Part shown: piece by piece, positions 37,189 to 45,911 of the stretch
How positions within the stretch are numbered: the stretch's first letter is position 1
Layout of the letters: the number at the start of each line of letters is the position of its first letter
Assembly: GCA_016795025.1 (NCBI GenBank)
Contig: JAEUIR010000006.1
Span: 1-50,998 of the forward strand
Direction: 5' to 3'
DNA: 50,998 bases
DNA from: Phycisphaerales bacterium
GTDB taxonomy: Bacteria; Planctomycetota; Phycisphaerae; UBA1845; Fen-1342
Notes under the pieces: generated by a model
The model's input: the letters and a program-made list of their open reading frames with translations, nothing else
Told to the model about the DNA's origin: nothing
The model's database searches: none
Program-made: the position numbers and the translations under genes

Positions 37189-37764
37189 ATGGACGAAGCT
37201 TCCGCTCAGGTCCGCATTCTCGACGCGGCCGAGCGACTATGTCAGACGCGCGGATTCAACGGCTTCTCGTTTCGGGACTTGGCCGAGATCGTCGGAATCC
37301 GGTCCGCCAGCGTGCATTATCACTTTCCGACCAAAGCCGACCTCGGCAAGGCGCTGATCACGCGGTATCGCCGAAATATGGAAACGTTGCTCGAGGACAT
37401 GGAGCGCAAGGAGCGCACAGCCTCCGGGCGCATCAAGCGCTTCGCCGGCATGCTGCGTGAAATCGTGCGTGACGAAAATCGCATGTGTTTATGCGGAATT
37501 CTCGCCGCCGAGTCCGGCGCCATCTCGGCTGAAATGCGCGCCGAATTGCGCCGATTTTTTGAGTACTGCGAGCGCTGGCTCGCCCGTCAGCTTGAGGCCG
37601 GCCGCGATCAGGGCGAGATCGCGTTTCGCGGCGCGGCGGGTGTCGCCGCAGCAGCCATGCTATCGACGCTCGAAGGCGCGATGATGACCAGCCGACTTTT
37701 TGGCTCTGACAAGCCGCTGCGCGACGCGACGCAATGGATGATGGCGCAGTTCGCCGCGGCCTGA
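37189..37764 (+). CDS. TetR-family transcriptional regulator
   Basis: A 191-residue regulator starting at MDEASAQVRILDAAERL. The helix-turn-helix is GFNGFSFRDLAEIVGIRSAS followed by VHYHFPTKADLGKALI. The C-terminal ligand domain has RMCLCGILAAESGAISAEMR, close to YxxF-type TetR proteins of the AcrR group. It probably represses itself and the AhpD-like gene downstream, since both have the same ACCTATC-N4-GATAGRT site upstream. The inducer is unknown; an electrophile or oxidant would suit an AhpD-like partner. Confidence 0.92.
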   Translation: MDEASAQVRILDAAERLCQTRGFNGFSFRDLAEIVGIRSASVHYHFPTKADLGKALITRYRRNMETLLEDMERKERTASGRIKRFAGMLREIVRDENRMCLCGILAAESGAISAEMRAELRRFFEYCERWLARQLEAGRDQGEIAFRGAAGVAAAAMLSTLEGAMMTSRLFGSDKPLRDATQWMMAQFAAA

Positions 37765-37780
37765 TTTTTTTCTTGCCGTA

Positions 37781-37798
37781 ACCTATCTATCGATAGGT
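37781..37798. promoter_or_regulatory. Candidate TetR operator, site 2
   Basis: ACCTATC-TATC-GATAGGT is a perfect inverted repeat of 7-base arms with the same 4-base spacing as site 1. It sits 16 bases after the tetR-like stop and 139 bases before the AhpD-like gene. A -35/-10 pair beside it is not obvious. Confidence 0.65.
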
Positions 37799-37937
37799 CA
37801 ATCAAAGCGGAGCGCGTAGGACCCGCGGCAAAACGCCGCCCAGACACAAATGGCCGCCCGACAACCGAAGCACGACCTGGCATGCAGTCTCGTCGTCGCA
37901 GGGTCTCGTGAGGCGTCCGCATTCGGAGAAAACAACC

Positions 37938-38471
37938 ATGACCCGTATTCAACCACTCGACCCCAGCGCCGCGACCGGACACACCAAAGAGCTGCTCGAC
38001 GCCGTAAAAGCGAAACTCGGCGTCGTTCCAAACATGATGCGGACGATGGCCCACGCGCCCGCAGTGCTTGAGTCCTATCTCGGATTCTCAGGAGCGCTTG
38101 GCAAGGGCGTATTGAGCTTGAAAACGCGCGAGGCAATCGCGCTGGCCATCGGACAAGCCAATCGCTGTCAATATTGCGTCAGCGCCCATACGCTGCTCGG
38201 CACGAAGGCTGGACTGAACGAGGCGGCTGTCGCGGCGGCCCGTAGCGGCGAGTCCGACGACGCGAAAACCGCCGCAACCCTGCGGCTCGCACTCGCCATC
38301 AATAATCGCCAAGGTCACATTCATGACTCGGAACTCTCCGCAGCCCGCGCCGCCGGGCTGAGCGACGCGGAAATCATGGAGACCGTGGCGGTGGTTTCAT
38401 TGAATGTCTTCACCAATTATGTGAATCACGTGGCCGATCCGCAGATCGACTTCCCGGTCGTATCGCTCTAA
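37938..38471 (+). CDS. AhpD-like carboxymuconolactone decarboxylase family protein
   Basis: A 177-residue cytoplasmic protein from the ATG at 37938, with GGAGAA upstream. The AhpD core CQYCVSAHTLLGTKAGL carries the CxxC and following His used in peroxidase or thiol-relay activity. VPNMMRTMAHAPAVLESYLG and LNVFTNYVNHVADPQIDFP match the peroxidase-related branch of the family. The lower-GC operator upstream and the adjacent TetR gene suggest an inducible detoxification unit. The true substrate is not evident. Confidence 0.9.
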   Translation: MTRIQPLDPSAATGHTKELLDAVKAKLGVVPNMMRTMAHAPAVLESYLGFSGALGKGVLSLKTREAIALAIGQANRCQYCVSAHTLLGTKAGLNEAAVAAARSGESDDAKTAATLRLALAINNRQGHIHDSELSAARAAGLSDAEIMETVAVVSLNVFTNYVNHVADPQIDFPVVSL

Positions 38472-38569
38472 CGTCCGGCCGCTCTCATTTGCTCGCAACC
38501 GTCCGGCGCGTTGCCTCAAGCCAGGAGGGCAGCGCGGCCGGCGGTTGCTTTCGGCGACCGAATCCACTC

Positions 38570-38605
38570 AGTCTGAGTAACGATTAGACATTATCAGACT
38601 AATCG
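38570..38605. promoter_or_regulatory. Two overlapping, mutually exclusive inverted repeats upstream of the CHAT operon
   Basis: AGTCTGA (38570-38576) pairs with TCAGACT (38594-38600). CGATTAG (38581-38587) pairs with CTAATCG (38599-38605). The two right-hand arms share bases 38599-38600, so only one structure can form at a time. The AT-rich island contrasts with its surroundings and lies about 110 bases before the first gene of the operon. It could be an operator or an RNA switch. Confidence 0.35.
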
Positions 38606-38713
38606 GGGATATTTTCTCGCGAGTGGTTTATCATGACTAAGAATTTTTCACCGTCAATGCGGTGTATTTTCGACTTCGCCGCCGGCTCCATTGTGCGAAC
38701 ACGGAGATTCCGA

Positions 38714-39337
38714 ATGCTGGACGTGCCTTACGAGAAACTGATCGCCTACGCCGCCGGAGAGTTGAGCGAAGCTGAGCGAGCAACCATCGAGCAAGCTCTA
38801 ACGGAAAACCCAGCCGCACGCGCAACGTTGGCGCGATTCGCGGCCATGCGAGACGCGGCCCTGAGCGACAACAGTCCTCCGGTTCCCGCGGCGACGCTGG
38901 CCGCGGCAAAGCAGCAATATGCCGAACACTTAGCACGGGTCGCGCGAAATCGACCGTCGTGGCTGGACGCGGCGAAGCAAATCATCGGCAAGCTGATTTT
39001 CGACAGCCGATCGACGCCGGCTCTCGCAGGCGTTCGTGGAGCGCAGCAGGCGTTTCACGTAGCGTTCGAAAGCCCGATCGCCCAAATCGATTTACAAATC
39101 ACGCGAGCCGACGAGAGCGAATCCTCCCGCTGGATGATTGTCGGGCAGATCGATCTCGCCGGGCCGCAGATGCTCGCGGGCGTTGCGCTGGCGCCCGCGG
39201 GCACTCGCAACGCCGCCGTCGCGGCGCAACTCGACGCGGGCAAAATGTTTCGCCTGAGCGCGCCGGCGGGAACGTATGACCTGCTGGTGTCGGTCGGCGA
39301 TGCGGTGGTGGTTTTCGAAAATCTGGAGCTGGGGTGA
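38714..39337 (+). CDS. Anti-sigma-factor-like protein, first gene of the CHAT operon
   Basis: A 207-residue protein from the ATG at 38714, preceded by GGAG; the frame extends upstream to 38633. The N-terminus, YEKLIAYAAGELSEAERATI followed by EQALTENPAARATLARF, is the helical module seen at the start of many anti-sigma proteins, but without zinc-ligand cysteines. No membrane helix is visible. The C-terminal 100 residues are beta-rich (FHVAFESPIAQIDLQITRA, LDAGKMFRLSAPAGTYDLLV). Its stop overlaps the CHAT gene start (TGATG). It probably acts with the CHAT protein; the nearest sigma gene is 4 kb upstream. Confidence 0.7.
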   Translation: MLDVPYEKLIAYAAGELSEAERATIEQALTENPAARATLARFAAMRDAALSDNSPPVPAATLAAAKQQYAEHLARVARNRPSWLDAAKQIIGKLIFDSRSTPALAGVRGAQQAFHVAFESPIAQIDLQITRADESESSRWMIVGQIDLAGPQMLAGVALAPAGTRNAAVAAQLDAGKMFRLSAPAGTYDLLVSVGDAVVVFENLELG

Positions 39338-42177
39338 TGGAGCAGCCCGCGGACATCGGCGGGCTGCTTGAAACGCTGCGCGCCGCGCCACCACATGAGC
39401 GTCAGACCGTGCTGCGCTCAGCCGGGGACGTCGGCGTGCTGATCGCCGCGCTCACTACACATATTGAACGATTGGTTGTAAGCGACGTGAACGCCGCGCT
39501 GGAAGCAGCCGCGATGATCACTGAATTAGCAGTAACAGGCTGCGGCGCGTTGGAGCAAGCCCGCGCCCGGCGCGTCGGGGGCCAGGCGCTGGCATACGGC
39601 GGGCGATTCGACGAAGCGTTGGCGGAATATCAGCTCGCCATCGAAATCGCGGGCGCGGCCGACCTCGCGGTTGAAGGGGCGCGAGCGCGGATGGCGTCGA
39701 TGCACGCGCTGAACAGCCTTGGAAAATTCGACGAGTCGCTGCGAGCCGGCGAAGCGGCCCGTGAGGCGTTTATTCTGGCCGGAGATGCTTCGCTTGCTGC
39801 CCGCGCGGATGCCAATATCGGCGCGACCTATCGCGTGCTCGATCGACCGGCCGACGCGTTGCGACACTATGAGCGAGCGCGTCCGGCACTGACGAGCGAG
39901 CCGATGGCTTGCGCGCAGTTAGACAGCAATCGCGGGGTCTCGTTGATGGACCTGGACCGCTTCAGTGAAGCTGAGCAGGCTTTTCTGGCCGCGCTTCCGG
40001 TGTTTGAGGAATTCGAAATGGCCTGGGCCGCAGCCGTGGTGGAAGGCAATCTCGCGGAGCTGGCGACGCGGCAGGGCCGCCTTCAGTTCGCGCTTTCGCA
40101 CTATGACCGCGCGAAGCGTTTCTTCGAGATGGACGCGGCACAGGCAGAGTTGGCGCGAGTGACTGGCGAACAGGCGGATACGCTTGCGCTGGTCGGGGCG
40201 ATCGAAGACGCGCAGCGTGCATACGAGCAGGTGATCCCGGAATTGGAAAACACCGGGCTGGCGATGGAAGCCGCGAGCGCGCGGGCCGGACTGGGCCGAA
40301 TCTTCGCGCAAAAAGGCCGCATCGCGGAGGCGAATCGACATCTTGCGCAGGCGGCCGACGAGTTTGCCGCGCTTGGTCAACCGATCGCGCGGGCCCGCGT
40401 GAATCTGCATCGTGCCGGGCTGGCGCTAGAAACAGGCGATGAAAAAGAGGCTGCGAGACTCTCGGACGAGGCGCTGGCGGCGCTTCGTGGCCGCCCGGCG
40501 ATGGAGGCCGCCGCGTTGCACGCGACTGCGCGAGTGAAGCTGGCGCAGCGCGATGATGCCGAAGCCGGCGCGCGGCTTGACGAAGCGATTCAACTCGCCC
40601 GCGAGCTGGAGCTCACGCCGCTGCTGGCTGATCTTTATCCGGTGCGCGCGGAGCTGTCGGCGCATCGCGGCAGACACGATGAAGCGATTGACACGTGGAT
40701 GGCCGCGGCGGCGTGCGTGGAGAGCCTTCGTGGCTCGCTGCACGCCGAGCGTTTGCGGTCGCTGCTGATCGGGGGGCGCATCGACGTATTCGGCGCGACC
40801 ACCCAAGCCCTGTTGAGCCGTGGCGCTCCGGGCGACGAAGAGCACGCATTTCTATACGCCGAACGCGCTAAGTCGCGCGGACTTCTGGATCGAGTCGCGG
40901 TCGAGGTGGAGATGGCTCCGGCATCGCCGCCGCAATCTGATCCGCAGCACCAGCGCCTGCTTACGGAATTCGCGGCGCTGCGGGCGGAATTGAACGTGCT
41001 GTACAGCCGTATGGCCGACGCAGGCGGCACAAAAGCGCTTGACGCCGCGCGCAGCGCCGAAGTCCGGGGCAGGCAGCGACGCCTCACGGAAATCGAGACG
41101 CAATTGTCCAACACACTAGGCGTCACCGGTTTCTTTGCGCCGCCCGCTAGCGCCACGGACATTCGCGGGAATCTGCCGGCGGACACCGCGCTGATCGAGT
41201 ACGCGCAAATCCGCGGCGAAACGCTCGCATTTGTGGTGACACGCGACGGGCTGCATGTCGTTAGGAACCTGATCGACGACGCGGAATTGGCGGCGCTCGC
41301 GCAGCGAGTCCGCTTTCAACTGGAACGTGCGATGCGCCCCGGTGCGACCGAAGGCGAGCGCGGCGCGCGGCTGTTGCTCGACGCGCGGCGCGAGCTGGCC
41401 GCGCTGGGCGAAGCCCTGTTCGCGCCCCTCGCCGATCACCTGCGCGGCGCGAGCCGACTCATGCTCGTGCCGGCCGGCGCGCTGCACTCGCTTCCGCTGC
41501 ACGCCATGATTTACGACCATCGATATTTGCTCGAATCGTTCGACATCGGATACGCGCCCAGCGCCGCAGTGTGGCTGCAACTGGCCGCAAGGCCCGGCCA
41601 GACGTCGCGCGCGGCGACCCGCGGCCTGGTGGTCGGTGTGGCGGACGAGAACGCTCCGCAAATCGCCAATGAAATACGCGCGGTCGCGGCCGCAACGGGG
41701 TTCGCGACCACGCTCAGCGCCGAGCAGGCGACCGTACAGGCCGTTTCAATGGCGCTCGCCCAAGCCGACATCGCGCATGTCGCTTGCCACGGGGCGTTCG
41801 CACCGGGCGATCCGTTTGGATCCGGATTGAAATTGCACGATCGCTGGATGAACCTGCACGACGTTCTCGACTTGCGCCTTCATGCGCGGCTGATCACGCT
41901 AAGCGGCTGTCACACGGGCCTGTCGTCCGTCGCCGTCGGTGATGAGTTATTCGGACTGCTACGCGGCTTTCTGGCTGCGGGCGCACGGAGCCTGCTCGCC
42001 ACGTTATGGGCGGTGCATGATGAGACAACTACGCGTCTGATGACGACTTTCTATCAGCAGGCCGCCTACAATAATTGGAATGCCGCGCGGGCGCTGCGCG
42101 CGGCCCAACGCGCGGTGATGGAGCACCATCCTCATCCGTACTTCTGGGCTCCATTTTTCTTACTGGGTGACGTATGA
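39337..42177 (+). CDS. TPR-CHAT domain protein (caspase-like protease)
   Basis: A 946-residue protein without a signal peptide. Residues 60-480 are TPR-like helical repeats (GGRFDEALAEYQLAIEIAGA, LDRPADALRHYERARPAL). The C-terminal 320 residues form a CHAT domain. Its catalytic dyad looks intact: His818 in HVACHGAF and Cys858 in TLSGCHTG, followed by GFLAAGARSLLATLWAVHDE. CHAT proteins are clan CD proteases related to caspases and separases, used for example in the Csx29 subunit of type III-E CRISPR. It overlaps the genes on both sides and is thus translationally coupled to the anti-sigma-like protein and the subtilase. Confidence 0.93.
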   Translation: MEQPADIGGLLETLRAAPPHERQTVLRSAGDVGVLIAALTTHIERLVVSDVNAALEAAAMITELAVTGCGALEQARARRVGGQALAYGGRFDEALAEYQLAIEIAGAADLAVEGARARMASMHALNSLGKFDESLRAGEAAREAFILAGDASLAARADANIGATYRVLDRPADALRHYERARPALTSEPMACAQLDSNRGVSLMDLDRFSEAEQAFLAALPVFEEFEMAWAAAVVEGNLAELATRQGRLQFALSHYDRAKRFFEMDAAQAELARVTGEQADTLALVGAIEDAQRAYEQVIPELENTGLAMEAASARAGLGRIFAQKGRIAEANRHLAQAADEFAALGQPIARARVNLHRAGLALETGDEKEAARLSDEALAALRGRPAMEAAALHATARVKLAQRDDAEAGARLDEAIQLARELELTPLLADLYPVRAELSAHRGRHDEAIDTWMAAAACVESLRGSLHAERLRSLLIGGRIDVFGATTQALLSRGAPGDEEHAFLYAERAKSRGLLDRVAVEVEMAPASPPQSDPQHQRLLTEFAALRAELNVLYSRMADAGGTKALDAARSAEVRGRQRRLTEIETQLSNTLGVTGFFAPPASATDIRGNLPADTALIEYAQIRGETLAFVVTRDGLHVVRNLIDDAELAALAQRVRFQLERAMRPGATEGERGARLLLDARRELAALGEALFAPLADHLRGASRLMLVPAGALHSLPLHAMIYDHRYLLESFDIGYAPSAAVWLQLAARPGQTSRAATRGLVVGVADENAPQIANEIRAVAAATGFATTLSAEQATVQAVSMALAQADIAHVACHGAFAPGDPFGSGLKLHDRWMNLHDVLDLRLHARLITLSGCHTGLSSVAVGDELFGLLRGFLAAGARSLLATLWAVHDETTTRLMTTFYQQAAYNNWNAARALRAAQRAVMEHHPHPYFWAPFFLLGDV

Positions 42178-44666
42178 AACACAACCGGTGGCGGAATTAT
42201 TTGATCGCGGCCGCGGCTTCACTCGCGTCAACAACACCGGCCTTGGCAGGCGACGAAAGCGACGACATTGTCTCGCGAGAGGTGCTCGTGCGCCTGCACA
42301 CCGGAGTCCCCGTCGAGACGCTCATCGCGCGTCATCCCGGACTGATCGACCACGTCGAGCGGTCGATTTCCGGCCGCAATACGCATTTGCTGATCCTGAC
42401 TACCGCAGGCGGCGAAGCCCAGTTCTCCCAGCTCGTTGAGAGCCAGGACGGCGACATTGTGATATGGGTTGAGGCCAATTATGAAGGCCGGGCCCCCGAA
42501 GGAACCGCACGTCAGTTTTACTTTAATGAGACCGGAGTTCCGATCACATATACGACTCAACCAACCTGGCTACAGATCGGGCTGAACGGCGCGCACAACT
42601 ATGTGCGTGGAGGCGGTACAACGATTGCGATCATCGATTCCGGCGTGGACGCCGCTCACCCGGCGCTCGCTGGTCGAATTGCAACCGGCGGATGGGATTT
42701 CATCGACAACGACGCTGATCCCTCGCCGGAGTTTCCAGGGCAGGACAACGACCAGGACGGCTATATCGATGAGGGCGCGGCGCATGGAACGCACATCGCC
42801 GGCCTGGCTGCTTACGTCGCGCCGGAGGCGCTGCTGCTGCCGATCCGCGCGCTCGATCCCGAGGGGATCAGCGACAATTTCATCGTCGCCGAAGCGATTT
42901 ATTACGCGATCGATCAGGGCGTGGATGTGATCAATCTCAGCCTCGGCTCGACCTACCGTCAGGAAATGGTCGAAGATGCGGTGGACGAGGCGATCTCGCG
43001 CGGAATCGTCGTGGTCGCCGCCGCCGGAAATCTGGGCATCAACGAACCCGTGCAATATCCCGCGTTCTTCGATGGTGTGATTCGCGTCACATCGGTGAAT
43101 TCAAACGACCAGCGCGCATCGTGGGCGAACTATCATCCGCAGATGACCATCGCCGCGCCGGGCGTCGAGTTGATCAGCAGTGTCCCCGGCGATCTCTACG
43201 CAAGCTGGAATGGAACGAGCATGTCCACCGCGGTCGTTAGTGGTGGTGCGGCGCTTGTTTTGGCGCGACACGCGGATTGGCCACTCAACAGCGGGCGCGT
43301 CGCTTCCGCCACGGGCTTTTTGACGGCCACGGCGGTAAACATCGACGCGCAAAATCCCGCGTTCGCGGGGCAACTTGGCGCGGGGCGACTGGATGTCGCC
43401 GCCGCCGTTCAAAATGCGGTGATGTTCCGGCCGACCGACGAAATGCCGACAGGGTTGTCTCCGCTGGGCATTTCGAGCGGCGATTTGAACGGCGACGGGC
43501 GTGCCGATGCCGTCATCGCCAACTCCGGTTCAAACAGCGTATCCATCCTGCTCAGCAATGTGAACGGTTCGTTTACCGCGCTTCCGGCCGTTCCGGCGGC
43601 CGGCGGCCCGGAAGCGGTAGCGCTGGCGGACTTCAATAACGACGGCGCGCTGGACGCCCTGATCGGAACAGCCGCGCCTTCCGGCGTGCATGTGCTGGTC
43701 GGCGCAAATGATGGCACGCTTACGCCGCATTCATTTATCGCGCTTGGCGGCGGCATCTCCGCCATCGCGGCTCAGGCGCTCGATGGGGGCGATCTCGTGG
43801 ACTTTGCCGCGGCAAGCGGCGACGGCAGCCAGGTTTTTCTTTGTCGTAACCTCGGCGGATTCGCGTTTCAATCAATGGGCGCAATCGTCGTCGGCAATCG
43901 ACCGGTCGATCTCATCGCGGCGCAGCTCGACGGTCAGGGCGGCATCGACCTGGCCACCGCGAACCGCCGGTCGAGCGACGTGGCGATCTGCCGAAATCTC
44001 GGGAACTGGCAGTTTTCGGTCACGAATGTGCCGCTATCGGGCGAGCCGCGCGAAATCAGCGCCGGCGACCTCGACGGCGACGGCGACGTAGACCTGATTT
44101 CGGGTGACCATGATTCTTCCACGCTGTCGATCCTGACGAACAACGGCGCGGGGTCATTTGCGGTGACGTCGCAACTCGGCGGTTTCGCGCCCATGCAACC
44201 CGCCGACGTGATCGCCGCTGACGTCAACTGCGACGCTCGAACGGACATCATCGCCACGACCTCTGACGACGTTGGCGGCGCGGTTCGTATTTATCTTCAG
44301 AGTGATGCGGGCACGTTCGGCGGAGCCTTCGTCGTGCCGCTGGCCCCGACGGCATCGCATATTTCCGCATTGGACGCGGATCACGACGGCGACGCTGACT
44401 TGATCATCACCGGCGGCACGCCGAATCATGCGAGCCTGTTGACAAATCTGAGCTGTGTGCTCGAACTTCCCGGCGACATGAACTGCGATGGGCGCGTCAA
44501 CAACTTCGACATTAACCCGTTTGTGATGGCGATCTCCGATCCGACCGCCTATGAAGTGGAATATCCGAATTGCTCCGTTTTGCGGGCGGATATCAACGGC
44601 GACGGGCTGGTCAATAATTTTGACATCGCACCGTTCGTGGCTTGCGTGGAAAACGGCGGCTGCTGA
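42174..44666 (+). CDS. Secreted S8 subtilase with FG-GAP/VCBS repeats and dockerin-like tail
   Basis: An 830-residue exported serine protease. The signal peptide ends near ALA at residue 25, and a propeptide-like region of about 90 residues follows. The subtilisin triad is complete: Asp155 (AIIDSGVD), His204 (HGTHIAGLAA) and Ser349 (NGTSMSTAVVSGG). About five FG-GAP/VCBS repeats follow (SGDLNGDGRADAVIAN, ADFNNDGALDALIG, GDLDGDGDVDLISG). The last 65 residues are a dockerin-like tail with NNFDINPFV and NNFDIAPFV. The ATG overlaps the CHAT stop by 4 bases. It probably works at the surface while the CHAT partner stays inside. Confidence 0.93.
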   Translation: MKHNRWRNYLIAAAASLASTTPALAGDESDDIVSREVLVRLHTGVPVETLIARHPGLIDHVERSISGRNTHLLILTTAGGEAQFSQLVESQDGDIVIWVEANYEGRAPEGTARQFYFNETGVPITYTTQPTWLQIGLNGAHNYVRGGGTTIAIIDSGVDAAHPALAGRIATGGWDFIDNDADPSPEFPGQDNDQDGYIDEGAAHGTHIAGLAAYVAPEALLLPIRALDPEGISDNFIVAEAIYYAIDQGVDVINLSLGSTYRQEMVEDAVDEAISRGIVVVAAAGNLGINEPVQYPAFFDGVIRVTSVNSNDQRASWANYHPQMTIAAPGVELISSVPGDLYASWNGTSMSTAVVSGGAALVLARHADWPLNSGRVASATGFLTATAVNIDAQNPAFAGQLGAGRLDVAAAVQNAVMFRPTDEMPTGLSPLGISSGDLNGDGRADAVIANSGSNSVSILLSNVNGSFTALPAVPAAGGPEAVALADFNNDGALDALIGTAAPSGVHVLVGANDGTLTPHSFIALGGGISAIAAQALDGGDLVDFAAASGDGSQVFLCRNLGGFAFQSMGAIVVGNRPVDLIAAQLDGQGGIDLATANRRSSDVAICRNLGNWQFSVTNVPLSGEPREISAGDLDGDGDVDLISGDHDSSTLSILTNNGAGSFAVTSQLGGFAPMQPADVIAADVNCDARTDIIATTSDDVGGAVRIYLQSDAGTFGGAFVVPLAPTASHISALDADHDGDADLIITGGTPNHASLLTNLSCVLELPGDMNCDGRVNNFDINPFVMAISDPTAYEVEYPNCSVLRADINGDGLVNNFDIAPFVACVENGGC

Positions 44667-44727
44667 GCAGGCTGCTCGCGGCGCTACCTCATGAGGCACA
44701 CCGGCGGCGCGCAATGATTCCTCCCCG

Positions 44728-45909
44728 CTACCAAAGCCGCCCTTGAAATATCCACCCGTCACCAAGCGGCCGCATCGTGCAGCCGCGCGGAAGGCGCAGC
44801 GCCTCCTGAACTGTTTTCGCCCCGCGGCCACGCAGCGGCCCGGATGCGCGGTCACCACCGATGAGCAACGGCGCAATATACGCATGGATCTCGTCGCCGA
44901 GTTGTCGCTCGAAAAACTCGCCGATGACGCGCCCGCCGCCTTCGACCAGCACGTTTGTCGCACCGCTCGTTCCCAATAGGGTGAGCAGCGCTTCGATATT
45001 CGTGCAGCCGTCGGCGCCGGACATCGATTCAACATGCACCCCTGCCTTCCGCAGCGCGGCGGCGCGAGCGCGATGCGCCGCGAGATCGCCGCAGACCACC
45101 CACGTTTCGACCTCGTGCGCGGATCTCGCAAGCGCGCAATCCGGCGGCGTACGCAAATCAGTATCCAGCACGATCCGCCGTGCCACGCGCCGCGGCGCGG
45201 CCAAGCGACAGGTGAGCATTGGATCATCGCGCAGCACCGTGTTCACGCCGACCACGATCGCATCCACGCGGCCGCGCACTTCATGTGCATGCGCTCGGCA
45301 GATTTCATCGCTGATCCACTTTGAATCGCCGCTGCGCGTGGCGATTCGACCGTCGATGCTCTGAGCCCATTTCAGGATGACCCACGGCCGACCCTGCTGC
45401 ACACGCTTGAGAAATGGCGCGTTCAAGGCCGCGGCCTCGCCCGCCAACGTGCCGATGTCAACGCGGATGCCGGCCTGCCGCAGCTGATCAAATCCTCGGC
45501 CTTGCACCAACTCAAACGGGTCGCGCATCGCAGCAACGACACGCGTGGCGCCCGCGCGAATCAACGCCTCAGCGCAGGGCGGCGTTTTGCCGTGATGCGC
45601 GCAAGGCTCCAGATTCACATATACCGTGGCGCCGCGCGCCGCGACCCCGGCAAAGCGCAGCGCATTGACTTCCGCGTGCGGACCGCCATAGCGCTCATGC
45701 GCGCCCTCGCCGATCACGCGACCCTGCTTGACGATCACGCATCCGACCATCGGGTTCGGTTCGACAAATCCCTGATGCAAGGCGGCGAGTTCCAAGGCGC
45801 GGCGCATGAAGCGCTCATCCGGCGTCGAAGAGACGCGCGCGGTGACTTTCGCGGCGCGTCGCCGCTTGCGGGGCTTTACGGACTGCTTTTTCTCGCGGCG
45901 GCTGCCCAT
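44728..45909 (-). CDS. ribD: Bifunctional riboflavin biosynthesis deaminase/reductase
   Basis: A 393-residue enzyme for the second and third steps of riboflavin synthesis. The N-terminal deaminase has the zinc site HAEVNAL and EPCAHHGKTPPC. The C-terminal reductase has VILKWAQSIDGRIAT, GDSKWISDE and VEGGGRVIGEFF. An unusual basic N-terminal extension of about 30 residues (REKKQSVKPRKRRRAAKV) precedes the deaminase. An internal ATG before RRALELA is a possible start. No FMN riboswitch is seen. It follows the DUF1571 gene by 2 bases and is probably co-transcribed with it. Confidence 0.95.
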   Translation of the reverse strand: MGSRREKKQSVKPRKRRRAAKVTARVSSTPDERFMRRALELAALHQGFVEPNPMVGCVIVKQGRVIGEGAHERYGGPHAEVNALRFAGVAARGATVYVNLEPCAHHGKTPPCAEALIRAGATRVVAAMRDPFELVQGRGFDQLRQAGIRVDIGTLAGEAAALNAPFLKRVQQGRPWVILKWAQSIDGRIATRSGDSKWISDEICRAHAHEVRGRVDAIVVGVNTVLRDDPMLTCRLAAPRRVARRIVLDTDLRTPPDCALARSAHEVETWVVCGDLAAHRARAAALRKAGVHVESMSGADGCTNIEALLTLLGTSGATNVLVEGGGRVIGEFFERQLGDEIHAYIAPLLIGGDRASGPLRGRGAKTVQEALRLPRGCTMRPLGDGWIFQGRLW

Positions 45910-45911
45910 GA

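Noticed and set aside
38633-38713. Upstream extension of the anti-sigma-like gene to 38633
   Set aside because: The extra 27 residues do not match the module, and GGAG lies just before the ATG at 38714.
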